From Flavobacterium ginsenosidimutans (lineage in GTDB: Bacteria; Bacteroidota; Bacteroidia; Flavobacteriales; Flavobacteriaceae), in NCBI RefSeq assembly GCF_003254625.1, contig NZ_QJRJ01000057.1:1-34565 (forward strand): a stretch of DNA of 34,565 nt, given 5' to 3'. The position numbers were made by a program, and so were the translations under genes. This document shows, piece after piece, positions 1-9,259 of this stretch. The notes under the pieces are model-generated. The model searched no databases. It was given only the letters and a program-made list of their open reading frames with translations, and had not been told where the DNA came from. The stretch's first letter is position 1, and the number at the start of each line of letters is the position of its first letter.

Positions 1-126
1 GTTCTTACAGGTGTTTAATTAAATATATTTGTCTAATAATCTGTATCGATTATTTAGGACTAGTCACTAATTTATTTGAAATCATTTTAAACTAAGATGA
101 AATATAGCTAAAGATAACATTTCGAT

Positions 127-134
127 TATATTTG
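127..134 (+). promoter_or_regulatory. Candidate -7 promoter element of the lipoprotein gene
   Basis: The sequence TATATTTG matches the Bacteroidota -7 consensus TAnnTTTG and lies about 27 bases before the ATG of the small lipoprotein gene. I see no good TTG-type -33 element at the expected distance, so this is a moderate call based on one element only. Confidence 0.4.
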
Positions 135-161
135 CAACACCTCAAATAAAAATAAAAAAAA

Positions 162-365
162 ATGCAAACATCAAAATTTACCAAAATCGCAGTAATTGTG
201 CTAGTACTTGTGTTCCTAGTATTAAGTGTAATCAGTTGTAGTACACACACGCATACACACACTCACACAACTTCAGGTAAAAAAATACCGCCAGGACAAG
301 CTAAAAAAATGAATGGAGACAAAAGTGCTAAAGCTTATGCTCCAGGACAGCAAAAAAAGAGATAA
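162..365 (+). CDS. Small His/Thr-rich lipoprotein
   Basis: A 67-residue protein with a hydrophobic N-terminal segment (about residues 8-25) followed by a lipobox-like SVISC, so it is probably lipidated at Cys26 and membrane-anchored. Directly after the cysteine comes a run of alternating Thr and His, encoded by an imperfect CA dinucleotide tract. The rest is basic, with two related motifs, PPGQAKK and AYAPGQQKK. Small flavobacterial lipoproteins with paired PPGQAKK/APGQ motifs are common and are, as I recall, sometimes labelled as a quinol oxidase subunit. Nothing in the sequence supports that label, and I assign no function. The His residues could bind metal, but this is a guess. It has its own promoter candidate and terminator, so it appears monocistronic. 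Confidence 0.75.
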   Translation: MQTSKFTKIAVIVLVLVFLVLSVISCSTHTHTHTHTTSGKKIPPGQAKKMNGDKSAKAYAPGQQKKR

Positions 366-375
366 ATAATTTATA

Positions 376-404
376 AGCCTTCTGAGTTTCAGAAGGCTTT
401 TTTT
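376..404 (+). terminator. Rho-independent terminator after the lipoprotein gene
   Basis: A perfect 10-bp stem (AGCCTTCTGA / TCAGAAGGCT) with a 3-base GTT loop is followed by a run of T residues, starting about 10 bases after the lipoprotein stop codon. The same stem sequence recurs in the terminator at 30768. Confidence 0.85.
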
Positions 405-468
405 ATACTATTAGTTTATTTTTTCTTCAGAATGTGGAAAACCGTAAGGATTTATATAACTAAATATA

Positions 469-476
469 TACTTTTG
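469..476 (+). promoter_or_regulatory. Candidate -7 element for the long plus-strand gene run
   Basis: TACTTTTG fits the Bacteroidota TAnnTTTG consensus. It lies in the 243-base gap between the lipoprotein terminator and the TTG start at 648, which would give a leader of roughly 165 bases. A TTTA lies about 15 bases upstream as a weak -33 candidate. It is the best match I found in front of the long run and has no experimental support. Confidence 0.35.
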
Positions 477-647
477 GGAAAATTTTAATAGTCTATTACG
501 TTTTAAACCAAATCAGATTCTATGGAAATAACTTTACATTCTTAAATATTGCTACTCTAAAGATTAGAATTCCCAAAATTTTAACTTTTTTAGCAATTCT
601 TCTTTAATAGCCCCAATCTCAAAATACATAACCAAACCTACTATAAA

Positions 648-3600
648 TTGAAAAAAATTACTTCAAAGTTTCCTTCTTTTGTATTAAGTGTCGTTTTATT
701 TCTTGTAAGTTTTAATAGTTTTTCTAATACTTATATAGATACATTAAGTAATCCTAAAAAACTTGTACCTTCAAAAAACATTATTTTAAATAATGTTGCC
801 AATTCTTCTTCAAACTCTTTTAACTATCATCAAAATTCTGAAAGTGAATTTACAAATGGTTATTTAAAAAAGAATTTCCCTATAGCACAGGAAACCAATG
901 AGGATTTAAAACTGGCAAAAGCTACTTTTGAAGAAATAGAAAAAAGCAGCAATGTTACTGATTTTCTTGAGCCTCAAAAATTATCTATGCTTCCGCTTGG
1001 AATCAAAAAGACAATTGGCGGAGTTCAATATATGCTTGGGATCAGCAGTGCTAAGTTTACACCAAAATATACTGAATTAACGGCTTTTGTTAGAATTATC
1101 ATTCCTCAAGCTGATTCTACTGGTAGAAGAAAAGAATTGTTCTTTGGAGCAAACAATATTAAATTATCTCATAAAGGAGGATTAACAGGCGATACTAATT
1201 TAGTTTTACTTGGTGATGTTCCTATTCCTATTTTAGGGAGTAAAGCTATTTTGATTTTGAAAGGCGGTATGAATATGACCACTGGAAAAATTGACAATAA
1301 AACCTATGTAACTATTGATTGTAACGGTTTTAAAGAGCTTGGTATTACAGCGGATGTACAGTTTTCACAAAAAATAATTGTTCCTGTAGATGCCGATAAT
1401 AAAATCATTAAAGACAAACCCGTAATCGGGACTTTTAATACAAAGGCAACGAATTGGAATGATATTTTAATTGAAATGTCACTTCCAAAATTTCAAATTA
1501 CAAATTTTTCTGGTCTTTGCTTTCAGGTAAAAGATGCTAAGATAGATTTAAGTGACCTTAGAAATTCCGATAAAATAGTCTGGCCAACCAATTATCAAAA
1601 AGACTATCTAGTTCCAGGAAACGAATCTTTATGGAGAGGTTTTTATGCTAAAACTGTAGAAATCACATTACCCGAGGAATTCAAAATAAAATCAGGACAG
1701 AAAAGGGTTGCTTTTTCTGCCACTGATTTACTTATTGACGGAATGGGTGTTTCTGGAACATTTGCGGCTAATAACATTTTAGATATTAATTCTGGAAGTG
1801 CTGGCGGATGGTCATTTTCTGTAAAAAGCATCAATTTAGGATTTAAAGCCAATACTTTAGTTGCGGGTGGATTTGGAGGATCTTTTGTTCTTCCGATAAC
1901 AAATACTGGAGCAAAATGTAAAGATGGTGCTGTCGTTGAACTTGCGTATAATGCAATCATAAACCCAATTGATAATTCCTATCTTTTAAAAGCAGAAATA
2001 GCCAAAAATTTGTGTTTTTCAGCTTTTAAGGCAACTGCAAATATTGAAAAAGGTTCTTACATTGAATTAAAAGTAAAGGAAGGTAAATTTTTACCCAAAG
2101 CATTATTAAATGGTAACCTGACCATTAAAACTGCTATTTTAGAAAAAAGTGAAGCAAAAGACGGAACTGAAACTAAAAAAGTCCTAAACGAAACCTTTGA
2201 TCCTGAAGACATAAAAAGCGGTATTAAGTATCGCACAGAAACCACTAATGCAAAGGGTGAAATTGAAAAAGGAGCAATAGATAAGGATGGTAACCAAATA
2301 GAGCTAGATCCAACTACAGGAAAAGCAGTTACCACACCTGATGGAACTCCTAAGTTAGTAGACGGTGAAGTTCCTGAATCTAAAAAAATTATTCTTTTTG
2401 AAGGAATCATATTCCAGAACCTTCAGCTTCAAACTGTAACACCTATTCTTAAAACTGATTATTTTGGTTATAAAGATAATTACGATGATGAGCTAGGATC
2501 TTCAAAAGTTGCAAACTTTCCAATTACGATTCATGAAATAGCGCTTATTGCTGATGATAATTCGGCAAGATTACGACTTGATCTTTCTGTTAATATGATG
2601 AAAGATCAATTTAATGGCCGTACCAAATTTGATCTTATTGGGAAATTTAAAGAAAATGAGGGAATTCAGAAATGGAAATTCGACAGCGTTAAATTTGAAG
2701 AAATAAAAATAGCCGCCGATCTTGGAGGTGTAAAATTTAAAGGAAGTATTACCATTCTGGATGATGATCCTATTTATGGAAATGGTTTTAAAGGAATGCT
2801 TGGTGCCGATTTTACAGGTGGTATTTCTGTTGAAGCAAATGCAATATTTGGCTGTAAAGGATTTAGATATTGGTATGTTGATGCCATGGTTGACAATCTA
2901 AATATTCCTGCAGGTGCCATCACTTTTAAAGGTTTTGGCGGTGGTGCTTACTACAAAATGAGAAAAGACGGATTTAGCAGCAGCTTTGTCGCGTCGGGTT
3001 CAAATTATGTTCCAGATATAGATTCTGGTCTTGGTGTTAAAGCGATGATCAAATTTGCTGGAACAGCAACTGCAGATGCCTTTTGGGGTGGTGCAGGATT
3101 TGAAATTGCATTTAATACGCATGGTGGTATTAATCGAATCAGTTTGTATGGTGAAGGACACGTAATGCAAACATTCGAAATACCTGGAGCATCTGAATTA
3201 ACAGAAGCTTTAAAAACCGTAACTGAAAATGAATCTTTAATGTCATCTGTTGCATTAGAAGCTTTGAAAACTTCAAATCTTTCTAAAGCAGCCGAGCAGC
3301 TATATCCTACAGATGTTAAAGCGAGAATGGGAATTAATGCTTTCGCAGCAATCGAATATGACTTTAGATCTAAAACTTTACACGGAACTTTTGATTTATA
3401 TATCGACACTCCTGGAGGTTTCATCAAAGGTCGTGCTTCTGGCAATAGAGCCGGTTGGGCAGTACTGCATTTTGCACCAGATAAGTGGTACATTAGAATG
3501 GGTACACCAACAGATCGTTTAGGAATAAAACTAGCAATTGGTTCTTTTGAAGTAGAAGCTGGAGGTTACTTTATGATTGGAGACGATATTCCTGCCAGTC

Positions 3601-5540
3601 CTCCTCCACCAGACATTGTTGCTCAAATATTAGGCGTTAGTGTTGAATCTCTAGATTATATGAGAGATGAAAACAGTATTGGAAATGGTAAAGGTTTTGC
3701 TTTTGGATCTGATTTTAGTTTAAAAACTGGTGATTTAACCTTCTTGATCTTTTATGCCAATTTCCAATGTGGATTTGGATTTGATATTATGGTTAAGGAT
3801 TATGGCGAAGCACAATGTAAAGGTTCTGGACAAATTGGTCTTAATGGATGGTATGCTAATGGGCAATCCTATGCTTATCTGCAGGGAGAACTCGGAATCA
3901 ACATCAAATTATTCATGATTAGAAAGAAAATATCTATCATAAAAGGTGGTGGAGCTGTTCTTTTACAGGCCAAACTGCCTAATCCCGTCTGGATTCGAGG
4001 TTATCTCGGAGGTTATTTTAACTTACTCGGCGGTGCCATTAAAGGAAGTTTTAGGTTTAAATTGGAATTTGGAAAACAATGTGAGTTTGTCAATGACGCA
4101 CCATTAGGCGGATTAAAAACAATTGCTGACATTACGCCAGGTGAAGGTGCAAAAGATGTAAGTGTTTTTGCAGTGCCTCAGGTAGGTTTTAATGTACCAG
4201 TAGATAAAAGTTTCACATTAGAAGAAGATTCAGGCGTTAAAACATATAGACTTAAACTGGAAGAATACACGATTAAAAAAGATGGTGTTGTGATTCCAGG
4301 AGAAATAACATGGAATCAAACTAAAGATTTATTAAGCTTTACTCCTTTTGATGTATTTCCTCCAAACTCAAATCTTATCAGTACGGTAAAAGTAAGTTTT
4401 CAGGAATTTACTAATGGAGCATGGAAAACGGTTTTAGACAAAGGTCAGGTTGCTACTGAAACGGAGGTTAGAAATTTCGCTACAGGACTTGCGCCAAACA
4501 ATATTCCTGTAACCAATATTGCGTATTGTTATCCTGTAATAGATCAGAAATATGTTTATCAAAATGAATCTAAACAAGCATATGTAGTGCTAAAACAAGG
4601 ACAGCCTTATTTGTTTGAATTAAAACAAGGACAGTCTCAAAAAGCATTCTACAAAACTGGAACAGCTTCAAGTACTGGGGCAATAACTTATAATAGTACT
4701 CTGAAAAAAGTAAGTATAGATTTGCCAGCGTTACAAACATCTAAAACTTATAATATTTCTTTAATGACACTTGAAACAAAAAGTGATGCCAACAGCAATT
4801 TGAAAGAAAGTTATACGAACCAAGATTTGGGTGAAAATGCAAATGTTGAAATAAAAGACAGTAAACTGGCAGAAGTTGTAACTGGTGGTGACGGCGTTGA
4901 ATTATTGCAATATAATTTCAATACAAGCCAATATAACAGCTTCTCAGAAAAAATGGCGGCAAAGAAACCGAAACAAACTTTGGTAGAAATTATCTACTCT
5001 GATGTTCATGCTTTACAGTCATTAAACAGTTCGACTGAACCATTTGATGAAATCGAAATTATTGGTAATGCAAAAACAATGTTTGTTCCATTGGTAAATG
5101 TCGAAGCGATTCTAGATGATAGCTATTATAAGAACGAGATTTTCCCATTGATTTATCAAGGATATCCTTTAGAAGCAGATCTTCAATTTGACAGAAATGC
5201 ATCAACTCTTGGAGTTCCGCCAACAAAAGGTGTAGAAACATTGGCTTGGTATCAAGATTATTTAATTAATAATCCAACAAGTTTTATGCTTAAAGAATAT
5301 TTGCCATACAGATATAATATGCCATACTACTATAAAACAGATTTTGTTAATCTAAGATATAAAGTGGTAAATAAGTACATAAACTCTCTTAATCAGCAAA
5401 TGATTACGAAGTATGATTATATCATTAATGGGAAATTCCCATATATCAAACAAGGAAACTATAACATAAAACTGAATTACACTCTTCCTGGAGGACAATT
5501 AGGAAGCAGTTCTGTATTCACATTCAATAAATCAATTTAA
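648..5540 (+). CDS. Very large beta-rich exported protein of unknown family
   Basis: A 1630-residue protein beginning at a TTG codon. That start is chosen because it gives a clean signal peptide (MKK, then a hydrophobic stretch to about residue 26), whereas the next in-frame Met is near residue 112. Most of the chain is predicted by eye to be beta-rich, with many Gly-rich alternating strands (for example FKGFGGGAYYKM and the GGYFNLLGGAIKG region). A short Pro-rich SPPPPDIV segment lies near residue 984. An Ig-like, Big_5-like segment lies around residues 1170-1270, where the local pattern is TWNQTKDLLSFTPFDVFPP. There is no T9SS sorting domain and no lipobox. I do not recognise the family. 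An elongated scaffold or a beta-taco lipid-bridge-like protein are possibilities only. It is the first gene of the run, and the next gene starts 3 bases after its stop. Confidence 0.85.
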   Translation: MKKITSKFPSFVLSVVLFLVSFNSFSNTYIDTLSNPKKLVPSKNIILNNVANSSSNSFNYHQNSESEFTNGYLKKNFPIAQETNEDLKLAKATFEEIEKSSNVTDFLEPQKLSMLPLGIKKTIGGVQYMLGISSAKFTPKYTELTAFVRIIIPQADSTGRRKELFFGANNIKLSHKGGLTGDTNLVLLGDVPIPILGSKAILILKGGMNMTTGKIDNKTYVTIDCNGFKELGITADVQFSQKIIVPVDADNKIIKDKPVIGTFNTKATNWNDILIEMSLPKFQITNFSGLCFQVKDAKIDLSDLRNSDKIVWPTNYQKDYLVPGNESLWRGFYAKTVEITLPEEFKIKSGQKRVAFSATDLLIDGMGVSGTFAANNILDINSGSAGGWSFSVKSINLGFKANTLVAGGFGGSFVLPITNTGAKCKDGAVVELAYNAIINPIDNSYLLKAEIAKNLCFSAFKATANIEKGSYIELKVKEGKFLPKALLNGNLTIKTAILEKSEAKDGTETKKVLNETFDPEDIKSGIKYRTETTNAKGEIEKGAIDKDGNQIELDPTTGKAVTTPDGTPKLVDGEVPESKKIILFEGIIFQNLQLQTVTPILKTDYFGYKDNYDDELGSSKVANFPITIHEIALIADDNSARLRLDLSVNMMKDQFNGRTKFDLIGKFKENEGIQKWKFDSVKFEEIKIAADLGGVKFKGSITILDDDPIYGNGFKGMLGADFTGGISVEANAIFGCKGFRYWYVDAMVDNLNIPAGAITFKGFGGGAYYKMRKDGFSSSFVASGSNYVPDIDSGLGVKAMIKFAGTATADAFWGGAGFEIAFNTHGGINRISLYGEGHVMQTFEIPGASELTEALKTVTENESLMSSVALEALKTSNLSKAAEQLYPTDVKARMGINAFAAIEYDFRSKTLHGTFDLYIDTPGGFIKGRASGNRAGWAVLHFAPDKWYIRMGTPTDRLGIKLAIGSFEVEAGGYFMIGDDIPASPPPPDIVAQILGVSVESLDYMRDENSIGNGKGFAFGSDFSLKTGDLTFLIFYANFQCGFGFDIMVKDYGEAQCKGSGQIGLNGWYANGQSYAYLQGELGINIKLFMIRKKISIIKGGGAVLLQAKLPNPVWIRGYLGGYFNLLGGAIKGSFRFKLEFGKQCEFVNDAPLGGLKTIADITPGEGAKDVSVFAVPQVGFNVPVDKSFTLEEDSGVKTYRLKLEEYTIKKDGVVIPGEITWNQTKDLLSFTPFDVFPPNSNLISTVKVSFQEFTNGAWKTVLDKGQVATETEVRNFATGLAPNNIPVTNIAYCYPVIDQKYVYQNESKQAYVVLKQGQPYLFELKQGQSQKAFYKTGTASSTGAITYNSTLKKVSIDLPALQTSKTYNISLMTLETKSDANSNLKESYTNQDLGENANVEIKDSKLAEVVTGGDGVELLQYNFNTSQYNSFSEKMAAKKPKQTLVEIIYSDVHALQSLNSSTEPFDEIEIIGNAKTMFVPLVNVEAILDDSYYKNEIFPLIYQGYPLEADLQFDRNASTLGVPPTKGVETLAWYQDYLINNPTSFMLKEYLPYRYNMPYYYKTDFVNLRYKVVNKYINSLNQQMITKYDYIINGKFPYIKQGNYNIKLNYTLPGGQLGSSSVFTFNKSI

Positions 5541-5542
5541 TA

Positions 5543-7618
5543 ATGAAGTTCAAATTTTTCTTTATCCTTTCTTTAATTTTCACTTTTTCTGGAATTGCGC
5601 AAAACAATTCTAAAGAAAATAATGACATAGAAAAAAAGAACGAAATCCAAGTAATTGCAAGGGTTCAAAAAGATCGTATTTTACTGCGTTGGGCAGTAAA
5701 CACTCCAATTGCTTGGAAAAAATTAAATACTTATGGTTATTTAATCGAAAGATTCACCGTTACAAGAGACAATAAAACACTGACAAAACCAGAACGTGTT
5801 GTTTTAGCTGAAGCGTTTAAACCAGAACCTGTAGAAACCTGGGAAAAATTAATTGATGGAAATGATAATGCAGCCATCATGGCACAAGCAATTTTTGGAG
5901 AAAGTTTTAGCGTAGCTGGAGGTGATAATTTAGAATCTATTGTAAACCTTTCTGAGGAAGCAGAACAGCGTTTTACATTTGCATTATATACAGCCGACAA
6001 AGATTTTGAAATTGCAAAAAAAGCAGGTTTAGGTTTTGAAGATAAAAATGTCAAACAAAATGAAAAATATGCCTATCGCATTTCCTCAAATGTTCCTGAA
6101 AAGGAATTAGGTATTGTTTATGGAGGTGTTTTCGTAAGTTTAAAAGAATATGAGCCTTTACCAAAACCAATGGATCTTACGGCTCATTTTACAGACAACA
6201 ATACTATGTTAAGCTGGAATTTTAAAATTCTAGCACATGTTTATGGAAGTTATTATGTAGAAAGATCAACAGATAAGGTTAACTATAAAAGAATTACAGA
6301 AAAACCATATACTAGTTTAAGTCAGGAAAATTCAAACAACAATAGAATTTTTTATGTAGATTCTATTTCTAATAATACTTCTTATAGTTATCGTATTCAG
6401 GGTATTTCTCCTTTTGGTGAGTTAGGCCCTTATTCTGATGTCGTTTCTGGTAAAGGGAAATCTTTACTAAAATATGTACCTCATTTGACCGTAAAGGAGT
6501 TCAAAGATGATTCTACTGTTACTTTAACTTGGGAATTTCCTGAAGAAGGGAATCCAGAAATTTCTAGTTTCGAACTAAATCGTTCTGATTATGATGACGA
6601 CAAATACGTTAAAGTTCTTAAAAATATTCCACCTAAAGATCGTTCGGTAACTTTTAATAAACTTGCTGGCACAAATTATTTTACCATAACAGCAATTGGA
6701 AAAAACGGAAGCAGCAGAACCTCTTTCCCTATGCTTGTTCAGCCTGTAGATTCTATTCCGCCAGCAAAGCCTCTTGGTTTAAAAGCTACTATTGATAGTT
6801 TAGGAGTTGTAAAATTATCTTGGACACCAAATAAAGAAAAAGATCTTTTAGGATATCGTATATATAGAGGAAATATTGCTGGAGAAGAATTTAGTCAGTT
6901 GACTGTTAGTCCACACGAAAAAAATACTTATGAGGACAAAGTGGTTATTAAAAGTTTGAATGATAAGGTATATTACAAAATTATAGCTGTCGATTATCGC
7001 TATAATATGTCTCCATTTTCAGAAACTTTAATTGTTAAAAAACCAGACGTGATTCCTCCTACTTCTCCAATTTTTACTAAATATGAAATTGTAGATGGAG
7101 TAGTCAATTTAGAATGGATAAATAGCCAAAGCCAAGATGCAAAATCACATCAGCTTTATCGAAAAGAAAATGACCAAGCGCAATGGGAATTAATCTGGAA
7201 TGGCACAGATAAAATTGAAACTTATCAGGATAAAAAGACAAAAGAAGGCAATACCTATAGATATGCAATTTTTGCGAAAGATGAAAGCGGATTAGTTTCT
7301 AATGCTTCACCAGAAGTTGCATTGTTTGTGCCAAATTATACTGTAAAACAAGCTGTAAAAGGATTTTTCGCGCAAGCCAATGTCAATACTAAAAGCATTG
7401 ATTTGTCTTGGAATTATGATGAAAGCAATGTAGAAAGTTTTGAAATCTACAAAGCAACCAATGCAGAGCCATTACAACTTATTCAAGTTGTAAAATCAGA
7501 AACCAGAAAATTATCAGATCCAACACTAACAATTAACACAACTTATAAATACGGAATACGAGCATTATTTAAAGATGGAAGAACGTCTAAAATGGATTTC
7601 TATACTGTCAAATTTTAA
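5543..7618 (+). CDS. Exported protein with tandem fibronectin type III domains
   Basis: A 691-residue protein with a signal peptide ending at GIAQ (about residue 20). After a divergent N-terminal domain (about 35-200), at least five fibronectin type III-like modules follow, roughly at 205-305, 310-400, 405-500, 503-600 and 605-690. They are recognisable from repeated W near strand B, YRI or YKI near strand F, and short Pro-containing linkers (PPAKPLGL, PPTSPIF). It has no catalytic motif, no lipobox and no T9SS sorting domain. It probably serves as a structural or adhesive rod outside the inner membrane. Its start lies 3 bases after the upstream stop, which implies translational coupling with the 1630-residue protein, and the two may form a complex (inference). 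Confidence 0.87.
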   Translation: MKFKFFFILSLIFTFSGIAQNNSKENNDIEKKNEIQVIARVQKDRILLRWAVNTPIAWKKLNTYGYLIERFTVTRDNKTLTKPERVVLAEAFKPEPVETWEKLIDGNDNAAIMAQAIFGESFSVAGGDNLESIVNLSEEAEQRFTFALYTADKDFEIAKKAGLGFEDKNVKQNEKYAYRISSNVPEKELGIVYGGVFVSLKEYEPLPKPMDLTAHFTDNNTMLSWNFKILAHVYGSYYVERSTDKVNYKRITEKPYTSLSQENSNNNRIFYVDSISNNTSYSYRIQGISPFGELGPYSDVVSGKGKSLLKYVPHLTVKEFKDDSTVTLTWEFPEEGNPEISSFELNRSDYDDDKYVKVLKNIPPKDRSVTFNKLAGTNYFTITAIGKNGSSRTSFPMLVQPVDSIPPAKPLGLKATIDSLGVVKLSWTPNKEKDLLGYRIYRGNIAGEEFSQLTVSPHEKNTYEDKVVIKSLNDKVYYKIIAVDYRYNMSPFSETLIVKKPDVIPPTSPIFTKYEIVDGVVNLEWINSQSQDAKSHQLYRKENDQAQWELIWNGTDKIETYQDKKTKEGNTYRYAIFAKDESGLVSNASPEVALFVPNYTVKQAVKGFFAQANVNTKSIDLSWNYDESNVESFEIYKATNAEPLQLIQVVKSETRKLSDPTLTINTTYKYGIRALFKDGRTSKMDFYTVKF

Positions 7619-7659
7619 TTTATAAATCTAGTTTTTTAAACCCCAAGTTTAATACCAGC

Positions 7660-8991
7660 ATGAGGAAACTCTACTTACTATTTTTTCTGTTTACTAATGC
7701 ATTTTGCTATTGTCAAACTTATGATTTTGATGTAGTAGATGGTGTATTATGTAATACTTGCTGGGAAGGTGCACAGGGACCTACTTATAATACTTTTGAA
7801 GCAACACAGTTTTCTTGGTCTGTGAAACAAAATAGCACAATTACGGTAGCTTCAGGCAGTAAAAATGGTTATGTTCCAAATGCCAAAAATACAACAAGCT
7901 ATACAAACAAAGTCTTTTCAATAGGAAGTACATTTTTAATCTCAATCAATTCTACAGGAAGTGTCCATTATGAAAGCGGTAATAGCGGATCTTGCAATAC
8001 AAACACTTCTGTGACTAGCACACTTGATAATTTAATAGTAAATGGCTTTGCTGGATTTAGTGATTCTCCTTGCGGAATTACAGCGCGCATTTCGAAGTTC
8101 AAACCAAGTAATTTTGTTATTACCAATTTAAATCTTGAAAATCCAAATAATGTATGTGCTGGTGAAATGCTAAATTTATCTGTAAATGGTGCTGGACTTT
8201 ATCCTGACGTAGCATTTCATTGGCAGTATTCTGTCGATAATACAACTTGGATTGACTTGCCAATTGCTAAAAATAATAGAGCTATTACTGAATTTTCTAT
8301 ACAAGAAATTTTAGGTAATTCGCATATTAATTATTTTAAAAAACCTCTTTATTTTAGGCTTGGTTACATCGGAAGACCTTTTTCTGAAACATTTACTATT
8401 ATTTATTCACCTTGTGCTCCAGTAGCAGAAAGAATTTTTTATCAAGGCCCTAAGTGCAATGGAGATAATATTCAGGCAATTGATGTCTTTTTTGATCGCA
8501 ATCTTACACAAAATGAAGATATCAGTGTTATGTATGTCATAAATAGCGTTACATCAGCTATATCTCTTCAAAATACAGCTGTAATAAAATCTCTTGTATT
8601 TGATTCGGTAGCTCAAAAATATAAATACTCTTTTTCAAATTTAGGAACATTAGAAAATGGCCAAACCTACAATATCAAATACCAAACAAGATTAAATGAA
8701 CAGAATACTGGAGCTTTAGAAAGCACCAATACTCCATTCAAATATATAGATCCTGAAAAATTAAGTTTTAATACTAAAGGCGAACTTCCTTCTTGTGCAG
8801 GAGGGAATGATGGTTTTATTGAAATCACAATTACTAGCGGTACTTCGCCTTTTCATTTTTATAAGAATCAAGAAGAAGTTACTCCAGAATTGAGCGGTGG
8901 AAAATATTACATAAGAAATTTAAGCCAAGGGGATTACAATATAGTAGTTACTGATACCAGTAACTGCATAGATAAAAACGCTTATGACTAA
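7660..8991 (+). CDS. Exported Ig-like/SprB-repeat protein, tandem family member A1
   Basis: A 443-residue protein with a signal peptide ending at CYCQ. Visible parts are an N-terminal domain with paired cysteines, an Ig-like module with the HWQYSVDNTTW motif, a second module starting at YQGPKCNGDN with an FDR motif, and a C-terminal SprB-type repeat (about 365-443, SCAGGNDGFIEI to TDTSNCIDKNAYD). The chain stops about 7 residues after the last cysteine of the repeat, before the final strand that full SprB repeats carry. There is no T9SS sorting domain. It is clearly paralogous to the gene at 9256, and its last 8 bases overlap the start of the next reading frame. A surface or adhesin-accessory role is inferred. 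Confidence 0.85.
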   Translation: MRKLYLLFFLFTNAFCYCQTYDFDVVDGVLCNTCWEGAQGPTYNTFEATQFSWSVKQNSTITVASGSKNGYVPNAKNTTSYTNKVFSIGSTFLISINSTGSVHYESGNSGSCNTNTSVTSTLDNLIVNGFAGFSDSPCGITARISKFKPSNFVITNLNLENPNNVCAGEMLNLSVNGAGLYPDVAFHWQYSVDNTTWIDLPIAKNNRAITEFSIQEILGNSHINYFKKPLYFRLGYIGRPFSETFTIIYSPCAPVAERIFYQGPKCNGDNIQAIDVFFDRNLTQNEDISVMYVINSVTSAISLQNTAVIKSLVFDSVAQKYKYSFSNLGTLENGQTYNIKYQTRLNEQNTGALESTNTPFKYIDPEKLSFNTKGELPSCAGGNDGFIEITITSGTSPFHFYKNQEEVTPELSGGKYYIRNLSQGDYNIVVTDTSNCIDKNAYD

Positions 8992-9259
8992 AAAGATGAA
9001 AACAAAATTACTCGTTGTATTATTTCTCTTTTTGGGGCTAATAACTGAAATATCACCTTTGATTTTTCAACTTATTAGAACTGATTCACAATGTTGTGAT
9101 CAAAATGGTTCTGTAAGAATTGAAGCTTCAGAAAGAACAGCGTCTTATTACCATAAAATAGATTCAAGAAGTGAAGTTGAACTCACTTCTGCAACACAAT
9201 ATATAAAGGTTATAATCAAAAATAATTGCATTGATTTAGGTGCGAACGATAGTATATGA
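8984..9259 (+). pseudogene. Internally deleted family member (B1): signal peptide fused to SprB-repeat end
   Basis: A 91-codon frame whose first ~20 residues closely match the start of the intact paralogue at 10688 (MTKKMKTKLL versus MIKKMRTKLL). Its last ~60 residues match only the terminal SprB repeat of that paralogue (HKIDSRSEVEL versus YKIDSGSEVQF, and CIDLGAND versus CIDLSAN). The central ~300 residues are missing, and the signal-peptidase site SNAQA seen in the paralogue is lost at the join. It keeps the same 8-base overlap with the preceding gene, and its stop overlaps the next ATG (ATGA). It is most likely a deletion relic that keeps the frame and translational coupling. A functional mini-protein is possible but less likely. 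Confidence 0.65.

Noticed and set aside
3005..3493. Long antisense frame inside the 1630-residue gene (162 codons on the minus strand)
   Set aside because: It lies wholly within a well-supported gene, has no signal peptide, family motif or promoter, and fits a shadow frame.
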